Shown here piece after piece: positions 10,163 to 20,778 of a DNA stretch of 30,711 nt (positions within the stretch are counted from its first letter, which is position 1; each line of letters starts with the position of its first letter). Below the pieces are notes generated by a model, which worked only from the letters and a program-made list of their open reading frames with translations, made no database searches and was not told where the DNA came from. Source of the stretch: Basidiobolus meristosporus CBS 931.73 (Eukaryota > Basidiobolomycota > Basidiobolomycetes > Basidiobolales > Basidiobolaceae); the NCBI GenBank assembly GCA_002104905.1, contig MCFE01000845.1:1-30711 (forward strand), given 5' to 3'. The translations under genes and the position numbers were made by a program.

Positions 10163-10232
10163 ATTAATCTTGATGCATGACAAGTAAGAGAAATAGCTTA
10201 GTTAGGAAGTAAGGAGTGTGAAAAAGAGGCAA

Positions 10233-11034
10233 TATACTTGTTCCCATTGATGGTGCCACATTGAGCCATGAGTGCCAAATGATGCCATGGTGAGCCAGGG
10301 AGGCCAAGTGAGCCTATACTTGGCCACAGAATATAGGGAATAGCTCTGCATCCTTGTGTAAAGCAGCCCCTGTGTGAAATCTATTATGCAGGAGAAAGTC
10401 AATTTTTTGGCCTTTTTTTGTGGATCAATGTTGTGCAGGATGTCTAAGAGCACAGAAGAACTTAAGTCATGCATCTGGTACTCAATACCCATGGTACTCT
10501 GAATCTAGCTCCTGTGGCTTGTAAGATGTCACAAAAATGCATGGCACTATCTTGGTCTACTGGTATTATCTAGCACTATATGTGCTTTGTATAGGTCTTA
10601 CTTTAGGGCCAATATTTAAGTATTGCAGCTGGTATGCACATATATGTATATATATATTAGTAAGCAGGAGCTCTAGTTCTTTCTGATCAAAGTTTACATG
10701 GAATAACCTTATTTGAATGAATAAACAAATAAATTGGGGTGATTCTACTGTGGAATATATAAATAGTGCAAGGAAAGGTAGCAAAAGGAAATACCAGCTG
10801 TTGAACTGGTACAATAGCATTATACAGTACTAGCTGTTAGTGACTGTACTGTTGTTATAGTAATAGCAGATTTGGCACCAAAGCTGGCAAAATACCATCA
10901 TGCTTTTTCCATATATGGCATTTTCATATACTGGCCAGTTGGGTCATAACAACCAAGTGTAGGCCATGTAAGATTGTCTGAATGCCATCTAAAACCAATT
11001 GAACAACCACCCAAAAATTCTCAGTCTACTCATC
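10233..11034. other. Repeat-derived DNA, no gene
   Basis: No coding frame or repeat partner was recognised. A short (AT)n microsatellite lies at about 10,638-10,660. Isolated TATA- and AATAAA-like strings occur near 10,720-10,760. Confidence 0.4.
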
Positions 11035-11200
11035 AATATAGTGGTAAAGTTAGCAAAACTCTGTGGCAATCCTGTCATAAAATGCAAAGAGGGTCAATAA
11101 TTCCAAGCTGCTGTCATCATGATGGCCTTGTTGTGGGATTTTTACAATTGTTGTGGAGTGGATCCACCCATGGGACAAAAATATTTGTTGTGGATAAAGC
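11035..11200 (+). repeat. Leader repeat, copy C
   Basis: This copy follows the same block order as copies A and B and ends at xDPPMGQKY, where the ATG has become GTG. It abuts minus-strand fossil T2 at about 11,200. The sequence switches there from leader to rc-transposase within a few bases, so this is a rearrangement junction. Confidence 0.55.
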
Positions 11201-11205
11201 TTGCT

Positions 11206-13120
11206 ATCTAGTTGATGGCTGGGGCACCTACAAAGCAGACAATGATACAAACTCTGACATAACAATCATTTATTGGTACTCTCCTGGACAGCATACAAAA
11301 TTCATACAGCAATGGATGCAGGTAGCTGCACATATTTGATAGTGAATATGGCACAGATATTAGTGAGACAACAATCCAATTTCTGCTCTGCTGCTGTAAG
11401 ATTGGCAGCATATTGAGGCTAATGAGAATCAGTGGTCAGCAGGATTGTCTGGTTGATAATATGGGAGTGAGAATCCATCAAGTGCCAAGGCAAAGGCATA
11501 GTGATACATTCATTCAAAGAAGACCTTGCTTCTTAGTTGTTTGTGATATTTGCTCTCAGATATACCGGATATGTTTGTGCCTTATTGATACTGTATGCAG
11601 TACTTTATAGCTCAACAATATGTGTCAGACTCCATGAGCTTCTTAAGACAGGGCATCACTTGAATATATCCTTAGTGTACACAATCTTTTACTCTTGTGG
11701 TGGTGGAATCCTGACAAGTTTAACACCTTGCAACAGTGACATATTATGATGTGAATGCCATGCAACTGTTAATACATAATGGTAGCAGTATGGTCTCTGG
11801 GTCCTATATTGCCAGCAGCATGTAAGTTCTCCATTTGTACCAAGTACATAGTAAGTTGCATCCTGTAGTGAATTTTGCAAGAAGTAGCAGTAAGTTTTCA
11901 GAGCCTTTGATACTGATATTGGTCAAGATATGTTACTACTCTAGCCTTAACATTGCATCATTTGACTGTAAATAGATTATTGAACTCATTTTGCTCTATA
12001 AAGCATCCTCAGCAATTTTTCTATGGATGTTGTCTCAATTTATTTTGGTGTTTTGCTGAGCTCATGCTGAGTACTGTTGTGATGGAAAGTAGGAACACAT
12101 TATATCAGTGAGCTATCTTTTTTGGTGCTATAACTCTGCAATGTGGTAGGAACAGCATACCTTCTACAGTCAAGCATGTTCATATAGTTATTATGATGCA
12201 CAATAGTATTTTATCTTATCATTATTAACCCACTTTTTTTGCCCATATCATTGGGATTATCCCCACTTGATGCTTACCATTATTAGTTATTAGCATCTGT
12301 TATGCCAAATATTCTTCAGCTTTGTGATCACCAGATGTATCCACATTAGGCATATACCTGCATCAGTACCTGTGGCACATGACACAAGTCTGTATGACCA
12401 TCCTTGCCACTTCAACACCATATATGGTATCTTATTGTTACACAGGCTTCAGACTATTTATCCCTGATTATTTGGGTATACTGTGCCTTTAGAACCCTTC
12501 AGGACCTTCTTTGTGTATTTTTGGTCTATGGTGATGTCATCAAGAGCTCCACTGATGTCTGGACTCTGCTAGAACCTTGACATAAGTATTCACTTTGCAA
12601 TCAAGAGAAGTATTCAGCAGAAGCCAATCCCTCAGCAATAAATCATCCCTTCTATCAGTACTACTTTCTACTTGTTGATTACTTGTTGCTCACTGCACCT
12701 AGCTTCAGTAGTTCTACCTCAGATCTGCAATCAAGGAGCTCTTCAAGGCAGTGCACAAGACATAGAGATGCCTTTGGAGACACTTGGAGCACCTAGGAAG
12801 CTAGAGAAGCATGTATATTCACCATGGTGATAAAGCGGTAGAGACACCACAGTTTAGACTCAGTGGTTATTGGACCCATCTGATACCTCACATACCTTGA
12901 GGTGAATAGCTTCTCCCTGGAGTACTTGCACACTACTACAGCATGCCATATTCAGGATACTGAGGCAAGCCAAAAGGTATCACAAGCTCATCAGACTCAG
13001 TTTGTGCAAGGCAACTACACAGCAAGGTGAGTACAGTAGTACCAAGTGGCTGGAAAGATAATAGTCTTGTTCTATTGTACCATGCCAGGGTGTGTAGTGC
13101 AATCTGCAGTTGCAACAAAA
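11206..13120 (-). pseudogene. Tnp2/CACTA-type transposase fossil T2, with an insertion
   Basis: In minus sense three blocks match fossil T1 in order: 13,120-12,947 (N-terminal, EYGML), 12,110-11,690 (YYYFLQNSLQDATYYV) and 11,560-11,206 (IVVSLI.VPYSLSNMCSYLHPLL.EF...VGAPA). Between the first two blocks lie about 830 extra bases (about 12,117-12,946) that T1 lacks, so another sequence has inserted there. All frames are broken. Confidence 0.55.
12117..12946. other. Sequence inserted in transposase fossil T2
   Basis: This segment is absent from the equivalent position in fossil T1 (between ggcatgc and gatagctc). No terminal inverted repeat, LTR pair or ORF was recognised, so its identity is unknown. 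The borders are approximate. Confidence 0.35.
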
Positions 13121-13235
13121 AATTGGCCCAATGATGTAGCTACCAGTGGGCAGATTCACTCTTGAGCATTCTTGCACCATATGGGACAGTCTTGCATACT
13201 ATGGCACAATCTGGCACTATAAGGCTGGCACAGCT

Positions 13236-13569
13236 TGTTATGATCCATCACTTGAATGATTAAGTTAGATCAGCTTTTTGTCAAATCAATTAGTCTTATG
13301 TTTAGCTTATCAGTATATCAGTCCTATCTATCAAATCTGTAGTATTAGTCAGCAGATCCTTATCAGACAGAAATAGATATATCAAGTAGGATCTGATTGG
13401 GTGATGATGATGTAATCAAATGAGTCATCAGCTGAAATCTATATTGGGAAATACAATTAGTCATCAATTGATCTGGTAAAATGTATATAAGAAGCTGCCA
13501 GAACCTCAATAAAAATCAGTTGAAGTTTAGTGAATACAATAATAGCTAAACTCCCCATTCCTCTACAAC
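13236..13569 (+). repeat. LTR-like repeat H, copy 2
   Basis: The copy starts tgttatgatcc and can be read to ...ctacaaca, a TG...CA pair. It contains a TATA-like tgtatataagaag at about 13,480 and an aataaaaat signal at about 13,510, as an LTR would. Only the first 150 or so bases match copy 3. The flanking five bases (cagct and cttat) do not form a duplication. Confidence 0.45.
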
Positions 13570-14822
13570 ACTTATATCAAGTCTTGTAATAGCTGATAGC
13601 ACCAACTAGTAATGTTTGCGTCATCTGTACAATTGGCTCTCACTATTATGGTAGGTAATATCTGTTATTTGGATGTGTTACTTTAATGTAAATGCCCATA
13701 GATGTGCATCACATTACAAACCATTTTGGTTACCCTCACTACAATTGGACTTTGGGTCAGTGTTTGATTAGTCTTAAAGTATCCTGGAGCTATGAGCCCT
13801 CAGTTGGCTAATTGATCAATACAGAAGCAATCTAATTTGCCGTTAAACATTCCATTGGAATATTGAGCAAGTAAATTTTTGATATTGTTTTGGTCAAGGT
13901 GTCATAGCTAGCATGCCACTATTCAGGTAACTGCAAAACAGATCAAATGGCTGCACTGGTGTTGTAGTTGATGGACAAGTATGCAGGGGGCTTATGTATA
14001 GGGGCTCTGTTTTAAATATGAGACAACCTTGATATCACTTCCATCACAAATTGAGTGATCTTTGATGTGAAATGGCTCAATTGGGATTGCAAGCACAAAA
14101 TGAGTTGTTTGGATGATGATAGATGGTAGCAACTCTGCAAAATTGAATCATCCTCTCACAGTTTTGTTTCTCACAGGGATCACTACTGAAGCATTTGGCA
14201 GTGACCCACTTTACACACCTAAACTATTTCATTGCTGATTAGTATCTTGGCTACTTGTGTACTTGTAGCTTGTACTCTGCCTCCTGGTTGATGGGTGCAG
14301 TGCTGCAGCTTGGCCATGCTGAACTGCTCCAGAGGATCTTACATGACCAGCCTGGTGTGGCACTTGCCAATGCCTTCTTTTACTTGTCAAATGCTCCTGT
14401 GGTGGAGGTAATTCCAGTGGGTCTTTGCCAGTCAGTTCTCCAGAAGTAACTTGCTGATGGTAAGGTGTAATGGCATGCATATGTGCCACATGACATGTTG
14501 GCATGGCCCTTGGTGAGTCCAGTGTGATGCTCTGTGTAAACATGTCTTGGCCCACTCCAGTAAACTTGTGTCTAATTGAGCAGCTTGGCAAATTCTGATA
14601 GTTTTACCTTGATCAAGGTGCATTGACCCAACAAGCTTCAGCCTGATGTGTGGCCTCCAGTCATGGATGTTGATGTAGATTGAACTGAAGTATGCTGGTA
14701 TGCTGGTACTTCAAGGCTTGAGAAGGATTCCAGCAAGGTGTGCTAGTTCAATCTGAATGTAGTTGCCCATAATCTGATTCCTCCTTCTCCAGTTGTCCAT
14801 CTGATTTCTCATGGTTTCCACT
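13570..14822. other. Repeat-derived DNA, no supported gene
   Basis: The sequence is CpG-poor with no recognised protein similarity. Overlapping open stretches on both strands near 14,230-14,620 carry no family motif and look accidental. Confidence 0.4.
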
Positions 14823-15138
14823 TGTACTGATCCAGCACTTGAATATTTAAGTTATATCAGTTTTTAGTCCAATCAATTAGCTTAAGGCTTAGCCTATCAA
14901 TATATGAGTGTTATCTATCAAATCAGCAGTGTTAGTTAGCAGATGAATCAGTAGATTGCTATCAGTCAGATATAGATATATGTGAAGTGAGATTTAAATT
15001 ATTTTTCAATGGTTTTTGTATGGTGTGCTGATTGGATCAATAACTCTTAGTCACAAGACTTTAATATTGTGGCAGCCTTTTTAAGAGATCTGCACAATTA
15101 TTTCTCATAGGGCATCATTACTAATATTGGTGGAAGCA
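14823..15138 (+). repeat. LTR-like repeat H, copy 3
   Basis: The segment matches copies 1 and 2 from tgtactgatcc to about 14,995. It then runs on through a TATA-poor stretch to an ATG at 15,139 that begins MPPKKK and is broken after a few codons. The position suggests a 5' LTR or leader followed by a decayed ORF with a lysine-rich start. Confidence 0.4.
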
Positions 15139-15409
15139 TGCCACCTAAGAAAAAAAACTAAGAAAAAGCCAGCAAAATACCATTATAATCTCAGCAGAAT
15201 TCTAAGTTTCTCAAAATTGACAACTTTCAATATCTCTGTTGTTAGCTGATGGGCAGGCAAGCAAACAGATCCCCCAGGTGGAGACTAGACTAACTAGCAT
15301 CCATGTCAGATTTAGTAATTAGCTGCCTGTTACTTCTATCTAAAATTGCATTTTATATTTAGAACCAAAAACACCAGCCAAAAATCAGATACATTCCAAG
15401 TTTGAGATT

Positions 15410-15775
15410 TTTCATAGGGGCTACTTCTCAAGCCAATACATCACATCACTCACCATCAAATGAAATACTGGGCTCACTTGACTCTACAAAATATCCTTGG
15501 CCTTTTTTCTCATTGGTGTTGACCAAAAGCTTTTTTGGATTTTGTTAGTCTGATGTTGGGTACTGTTGTGAGGCAAGATAGACTCACAATTTGTTAATGA
15601 TTGTTCTTCATCAGAGCTATCACTGTATGGGCCATATTCAGAATGCTCAGGTGAGCCAGAAGACAATGCAAATTCATTTGACTCAATTTACACAAGGTGG
15701 CAAGTGTTGCTAAGTGAGCTCTAGAAATATCAGGTGACTGGCAAGGTATTCTAGGTACTATTATAACTCATAAAT
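15410..15775 (-). pseudogene. Tnp2-type transposase fossil T3 (N-terminal part)
   Basis: In minus sense the segment matches the N-terminal region of fossil T1, including GSPEHSEYG.YSDSSDEE compared with GSPQPSEYGMQSDSSDKE in T1. Similarity continues to about 15,410 and then stops, so this copy is truncated before the Tnp2 core. Confidence 0.5.
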
Positions 15776-15929
15776 GCTTGAGTATGACTTGAGTAGCAAA
15801 ATACTTGCGGTGATCCTTCTATTATTTCCTTTGCAGTTTGTATTCTGCATGGCTAAGAGGCTTGTTACAATGGCCACATGTTTTTTCCCTTCTCTTATGT
15901 TTTTAAATTGAAATAGTGTTGCTCATAGG

Positions 15930-16255
15930 GCAAGCAGCTTGACTTTCCACTACATAGCATTATTACATCAGTTTTTGGCATTATTCATATGAGCTGAAGA
16001 AAGTCTTGTATATGAAGCATTGCACTGATATCAATGTATTATTAAGTGATAACCCTCCATGGCATGGTGTAACTAGTATACGGATATTAAACATCCTTTC
16101 ATATAAAAGCCATAGATGATAGCCTAGTTAGCTTAGTTTACTGTCCTGAATATGAAATGATTGCTGACATATTTACCAAGCCGTTAGCTAGAGACATTTG
16201 AATATCTTTGATCACAGTTAGTAACACTCAATATGAGTATTTAGCTGTGCAGGGG
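15930..16255 (+). mobile_element. Ty1/copia pol relic, C-terminal RNase H end
   Basis: Decayed plus-strand frames show DNPPWHGVTSIRILNI (compare DNQ.A......KHIDIRYH of copia RNase H) and then CPEYEMIADIFTKPLARD. The MIADIFTKPL string is the classic C-terminus of copia Pol. It is followed by a purine-rich gcagggg directly before the LTR start at 16,256, as expected for a polypurine tract. Confidence 0.8.
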
Positions 16256-16603
16256 TGTTTCAAGTCTTGTAATTCCCCATAAGTATTCACCTAGCTTTGT
16301 CACTTTGATTATCACCCACAACTCTTAGAGAATTCTGACCCAATTTCTTGCAGGGATATACTGGAAATTTTTTCACTAAAACAACAGGTACCCTGAATAT
16401 GTGATTTCCCAAAGTTGTTCAAACAGCCCCAAGCTTTGCACACATACTCTTAGGGCCTTCCTTATCATATTCTACATACTTTTTTTGCCAAGAACATTTA
16501 AAGGTATAAATGCTACTCCTCCATATGATAAATCAATAAGTAAAAGACAAATAATCTACTTCATCTCCCAATCACTTCCAGTATCACCAAATCACTTACA
16601 ACT
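16256..16603 (+). repeat. 3' LTR of the copia relic
   Basis: The LTR starts tgtttcaagtcttg after the purine tract and is about 348 bp long. It aligns throughout, in opposite orientation, with the 350-bp LTRs at 26,452 and 29,416. Shared blocks are ctttgcacacatactctt and ggtataaatgctac against gtataaatacc. It therefore belongs to the same copia-like family and links those LTRs to a pol gene. Confidence 0.75.
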
Positions 16604-17040
16604 GCATCAATGCCCTGACAGTTGGAGCATAAGATGTGAGTGGGTGCTGAGAAAAGTACTGAGAGTACTAAATATCCCCTGTTTGCATGAAACATCTCCT
16701 AGGATCATTCATTGGCAACTTTATTTTGTGAAGTTGCCCTTAAATGACCATTACACCGTGTGATGCAAGAAACACCTGAATATCACTAGCTCTCTGGATT
16801 ATCTTCAATACTCCATCATATATATGATTTGGAGGCAAAGAAGCATAGCTATCAGCATTCTGAAAGGTACTGAGTAGTCATACCAGATTGAAGTTGGAAT
16901 CAGGGGTAGAATACCATCACAAGAATGATTTGAGGAGGTATCAAGAGCATCCAAAAAAAATCCAATGATGGGGTTGTCAACATGGAAATTCTTGGAATCA
17001 GTTGAAATGCCGGTGATCACCAGTATTTTGGGCACATCCC
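16604..17040. other. Repeat edge before the gene island
   Basis: The sequence is AT-rich and CpG-poor with no gene or repeat partner recognised. CG becomes frequent from about 17,030 onward. Confidence 0.4.
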
Positions 17041-17461
17041 GGTCACCCCGTATTCAACACATAGCTTCCTGGGACCTTGCTCGAAGCACTCTTGCTGTTA
17101 AGTTTGCAAGGTTCATGCAGAGAGGCTGACAATCCATTTCGGCTCGATCAATTGGCCACTTGGTGCCCACACCTTTCAAGCACTCCAGATCACTATTGAG
17201 TACATAGCACCGCTTACAACATGGAATCCAAGGTTGGCGTTTCTATTGGGGCACGGAAAGCACCGGTCCTCTCTAAAGATCAGTGATATTAAAGTATGCA
17301 CATTGGCACATATTGGCCGCTTGACGCCACTGTGCGCACCCATTGAGTAATTGTGGTCTCGACGTTGGGAGGGGATTAGGAGATAGAGAATGGTAGATCT
17401 GACCCTACACTCTGGCACTATGTCTACGGATGGCCAGCACCCGCGATGAGCGTGACGCTTG

Positions 17462-17857
17462 ATGGACTCAGTCCTGGTCGGCGTAAACACCAGCGAATTG
17501 TCGCAGGAGCATAGGAAAGGTCGAAGTCCCGTTGCGCAGCCTCCCGAAAATCCACCCATTCGTTCACCAACCTCGGATGCCGCTGTCGATGTCGATGGGC
17601 CCAGGGCTGGCACAGAGGCTGATGGGTGGGAAAGGAACTCATCCAACGAATCCAGAAACTTTAATCAGGATACACTCTACCCACTTGAAATCCGCATCGA
17701 GGTGCATCCCACCGGGGTTCGCGGTCGAATCATCCGGAACGATCCAATGAACGAAGCCATACTCCCAAGCTCGATCCTCGATCGCCGCAACCGCAACCGT
17801 AACCGCATGCGCGCGCCCGCAAATGGCACGGAAGAGATCGAATCATCGGATACCTGA
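17462..17857 (+). CDS. Hypothetical protein, 131 codons (weak)
   Basis: This is a single open frame from an ATG at 17,462 to TGA at 17,855-17,857. The product would be polar and disordered, with an Arg/Asn repeat near the C-terminus (RRNRNRNRMR). No domain is recognised. Opposite-strand frames are open over part of the same interval, so it could be chance. Confidence 0.2.
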   Translation: MDSVLVGVNTSELSQEHRKGRSPVAQPPENPPIRSPTSDAAVDVDGPRAGTEADGWERNSSNESRNFNQDTLYPLEIRIEVHPTGVRGRIIRNDPMNEAILPSSILDRRNRNRNRMRAPANGTEEIESSDT

Positions 17858-18004
17858 TCATCCTGGGAAACTTCGGTTAGATATGGAAATGGTTTCAGTG
17901 TCGGGGGACTTGGGGGTGTGGCTTAGTGGAGCCTGATGGGTGATCACCATTGGATCATTAAGCAGCGAAATCCCAGGGATTTTTTTCAGATGGCTGGTTT
18001 GACA

Positions 18005-18048
18005 CGCATTCACACACGCACATACACACATACACACAAACAAACTCG
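18005..18048 (+). repeat. Imperfect (CA)n microsatellite
   Basis: A run of cacaca with interruptions lies in the CpG-rich region. Two long G homopolymers follow, at 18,152-18,162 (11 G) and 18,452-18,461 (10 G). Confidence 0.8.
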
Positions 18049-18587
18049 CGGGTGGGTAGCGTGGCCACTTGGGCGGTAGTTCGTGATGGGGATCCTGGTA
18101 TCTCAATGTCTGTCCAAGCTCAATTGCGTGCATAAGGGGAGAACGAGGTGTGGGGGGGGGGGAACATGTCGCATTGAGGGCAAAGGGCAACCAAGTCGCC
18201 ACCACCAGAAATTAGGGTTGGATTGGTGTGGTTGTATGATTGGTGATCGAGACAGATTTATGCATGAGATGCGTGAAGGCGCGCATATTCCATGAACTGG
18301 TTATGTAATACAATTCCCGGCCTCACTCGTCAAGCTACATGGGGATGGGGTTGACACGTTGATCCATGATGGTGATTGTGATTGTGAACACATTTCACTA
18401 ACGTACCGTGCAACGCTACCATGACTCATCGTGAATTCGGATGGACTTCAAGGGGGGGGGGCAGATTCCATCACCGACACTGACATTGATACTAGCCCGG
18501 GTCAATTGGTTGTTGAGGGCAACCTCAACTGCCTAAGGGTTCATCGTCCTCCGTACACGGCCAGGGTTTCCGCAACTACGCCTACCG

Positions 18588-19109
18588 ATGGCTCGTGTAC
18601 ACCGTGGGGGAGAGCTGGCGTCGATAAAGATGGAACTATCAAGGCGGAGGGCACATGCGGTCACATTCACAGAGACACCAAAGAATACTTCCGAGCAACG
18701 GGGTTATTGTCAAAGGGAGGCCGGGATCCAACCAGTGCTCAACTACCAGGCTGCATCTCCACTCCCCGCGAGCCCCTGGTGGGATTTCCTGTATACGACC
18801 GGCCCAGGATTCTCTGAAGGTTACGCCTTACATCATCTCGTGTTTCATTTGGCTGGATGGCCGGTTTCCATGTATGGGTTAGTATGGCTCAGCTGGACAG
18901 GAAATCCGTTCGTCATGCTGGGGATTTCATTCCTGGGTCAGGGAGTTTCATTTACCGTGAAGATGGGCTTCTTTAAGGCGAATTGTGGTAACCACGTGCA
19001 ACCGGGAAACATCCCTCTCATCGAGAACCAGGTAGGCCATGGGCGATGGCCAGATCAATCACTCTCACCCATCGGCCAAGCGGAACGATGGAAGATACCG
19101 AACACTTGA
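18588..19109 (+). CDS. Hypothetical ORF, 173 codons (weak)
   Basis: This is the longest open frame in the unassigned CpG-rich region. It starts at an ATG (MARVHRGGELASIKMELS). A hydrophobic middle (HHLVFHLAGWPVSMYGLVWL) could be a membrane segment or simply a shadow of the other strand. No domain is recognised, and the overlapping frame 18,431-18,817 is also open. Confidence 0.2.
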   Translation: MARVHRGGELASIKMELSRRRAHAVTFTETPKNTSEQRGYCQREAGIQPVLNYQAASPLPASPWWDFLYTTGPGFSEGYALHHLVFHLAGWPVSMYGLVWLSWTGNPFVMLGISFLGQGVSFTVKMGFFKANCGNHVQPGNIPLIENQVGHGRWPDQSLSPIGQAERWKIPNT

Positions 19110-19945
19110 GGGGTCAGATTTGCGTGGCTTACTTTGAAGCATGATGACCACATTGTGGAGAAACATATCAGGACCGTGAAATGGGTGAAGCTAGTCACTA
19201 ATGCCGGAATGGATCAATCCCGGTTCTACCCTCTGGAATGGCACTCTGAAAGAACCCAAATCCACAGCTGGGTACTCACGGCATCACAAGATCTCGCTGT
19301 CATCGAAAGGCTTCGGGGTCTGCGGAAGAGATGTCCACTGGGGCGGTACGAAATAACGCGCCAGCGGTAGCCTGCACTTGAAGCCATAAAGCCATGGAAA
19401 TGCTTCGGGGAAAACCCCGGGGGAGGCCTTGGCAGATCCGGGTGTAGCCACGAGAAAATTCCCCGAAAATTAAGGTTGCCGGGATTTCCACCGAGTTCAT
19501 TGGCGGCTCGGTTGAACTGGCTGGTACCAGTTTGTGAATTTGGTGAGTGCAGAGAGGATTTCCCGGCGGTTACATCCGCCTCGGATGGATGGATACGGTA
19601 TGGCTGCCCATGGAACCGTGCATTTGCTTACGAAAGCTTCAGCACGGTCGAATTCCATCAGTTACGCGGATAGGACTGCTTGGTTCTGTGTTCTTGACTT
19701 CCACCATGTCGCACATATCATGACTCACCATTCGGTTGACTCCAGTCAGCCCACCTCCTGGACACCCTGCTCATACGACCTGTTGATATCGACGCGGTGT
19801 TTGTCGGCCGACTATCTTCTGATGCAGGACATGCACTTCGTCGCTCTGCCACTGGCCTATCCTAAACCCCCATCTATGCTGCTGGTATGAGGGACGGGTT
19901 TGTTGATCAATACGCCAGAGACGAGGGTGTCAGCATAGCACTTAC

Positions 19946-20235
19946 CTCATCGAGAGGAATACCAGCCGTGCTATCTTGAACACAGTCACAATCGCCAAAG
20001 GCGTGACCTCGTCACGTTGGGAGGTAATTAAGGTGAGTACGCCGCTGTCGGATCCGAAGGGTTTGGTTTCTCGGCATTGTATGGGTAGCGGTACAAGGAG
20101 CTCGGAGTCCCCACCAAAGGGTGCCTCTCGAAAGGGGTACCTATTGGTGGGACAACCTTTATCTCCATTAGCCCCATACCGTTCGGAAACCCATTTTAAT
20201 CGACCACCTCGTTCACCACCTTTCCGCCGTCTAAT
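19946..20235 (-). CDS. Candidate minus-strand exon (weak)
   Basis: The minus strand is open for 290 bases with no ATG start and ends at a full-consensus 5' splice site, GAG|GTAAGT, at 19,946/19,945. The peptide includes RLKWVSERYGANGDKG, PFGGDSELLVPLP, KPFGSDSGVLTL and TPLAIVTVFKIARLVFLSM. I could not find a downstream acceptor that keeps a long frame open. The plus strand also has a donor-like AAG|GTGAGT near 20,032, so strand assignment is unsure. Confidence 0.2.
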
Positions 20236-20629
20236 TCACGGTTCCCCTTGTTCGACAGTTGTGATGCACACCCACCGCGCACAGATCATGAACTCTGGTT
20301 CCTTAGACAGCCGGGACAAACGGTGAGAACATGAGGCGGGGATCGGGATGGGATTTAAGGTTTGTTCGGTGCTTCCGACATGACCCACCCCGTCTTCATT
20401 TCCCCGTAACATCCCACCGGTTACTAGTGTTCCCAGTGCTGGATCTCCGGGTGGATCAGGTCGGAGTCAAAAATCCACCCTGTATGCCATCGCATCCACG
20501 CCTCTCCAATGGAAAAACCCCGGCCCTTTTTTGCCAAATAAAGTGATTCGCCAAATGGCTGTGGAGGTTAGGGCCGTTCTATATCAGTGTGGTGTTTGCT
20601 TGCTCTGATTGGATCGGTGGCGAATTGAA

Positions 20630-20635
20630 TTTATT
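20630..20635 (-). terminator. Probable polyadenylation signal of the transcription factor gene
   Basis: AATAAA lies on the minus strand 144 bases past the stop codon at 20,779. Confidence 0.45.
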
Positions 20636-20778
20636 GTGTGCAATGCATTGGGAAATTTGGGAGGTGGGAAAGCGAAGGCTATGTTCTGCTGAGTACTGCA
20701 GAACGGTGAGAGCCGTTGGTATATCTCTGCTGGGGCAGTATTGCATTCGATCGAAGTATGTACAAATCGTGGTCAAGT

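Larger units (their letters stand above)
17041..20778. other. CpG-rich region with no identified gene
   Basis: CG dinucleotides are abundant here, as in the two host genes, so this is probably unmethylated single-copy DNA rather than old repeat. Several open frames of 100-173 codons exist on both strands, but none shows a known domain, and overlapping frames on both strands are expected at this GC content. Neither strand gives a convincing chain of exons. The region may hold a fast-evolving gene, a non-coding transcript or a decayed gene. A plus-strand AATAAA lies at 20,534-20,539. Confidence 0.45.

Noticed and set aside
13236-13569. Treating repeat H copy 2 as a proven solo LTR
   Set aside because: It has a TG...CA shape, TATA box and AATAAA, but the flanks are not duplicated and copy 3 diverges after 150 bases, so it is listed only as LTR-like.
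14229-14591. Minus-strand open frame of 120 codons with a His/Pro/Ser-rich product
   Set aside because: Frames on both strands are open here, there is no domain or repeat partner, and the DNA is CpG-poor repeat.
16401-16763. Plus-strand open frame of 120 codons
   Set aside because: It starts inside the copia LTR and has no protein similarity.
1-17040. Classical ascomycete RIP (CpA to TpA)
   Set aside because: CA and TG remain common while CG is missing, and the arm comparison shows changes mostly at CG.
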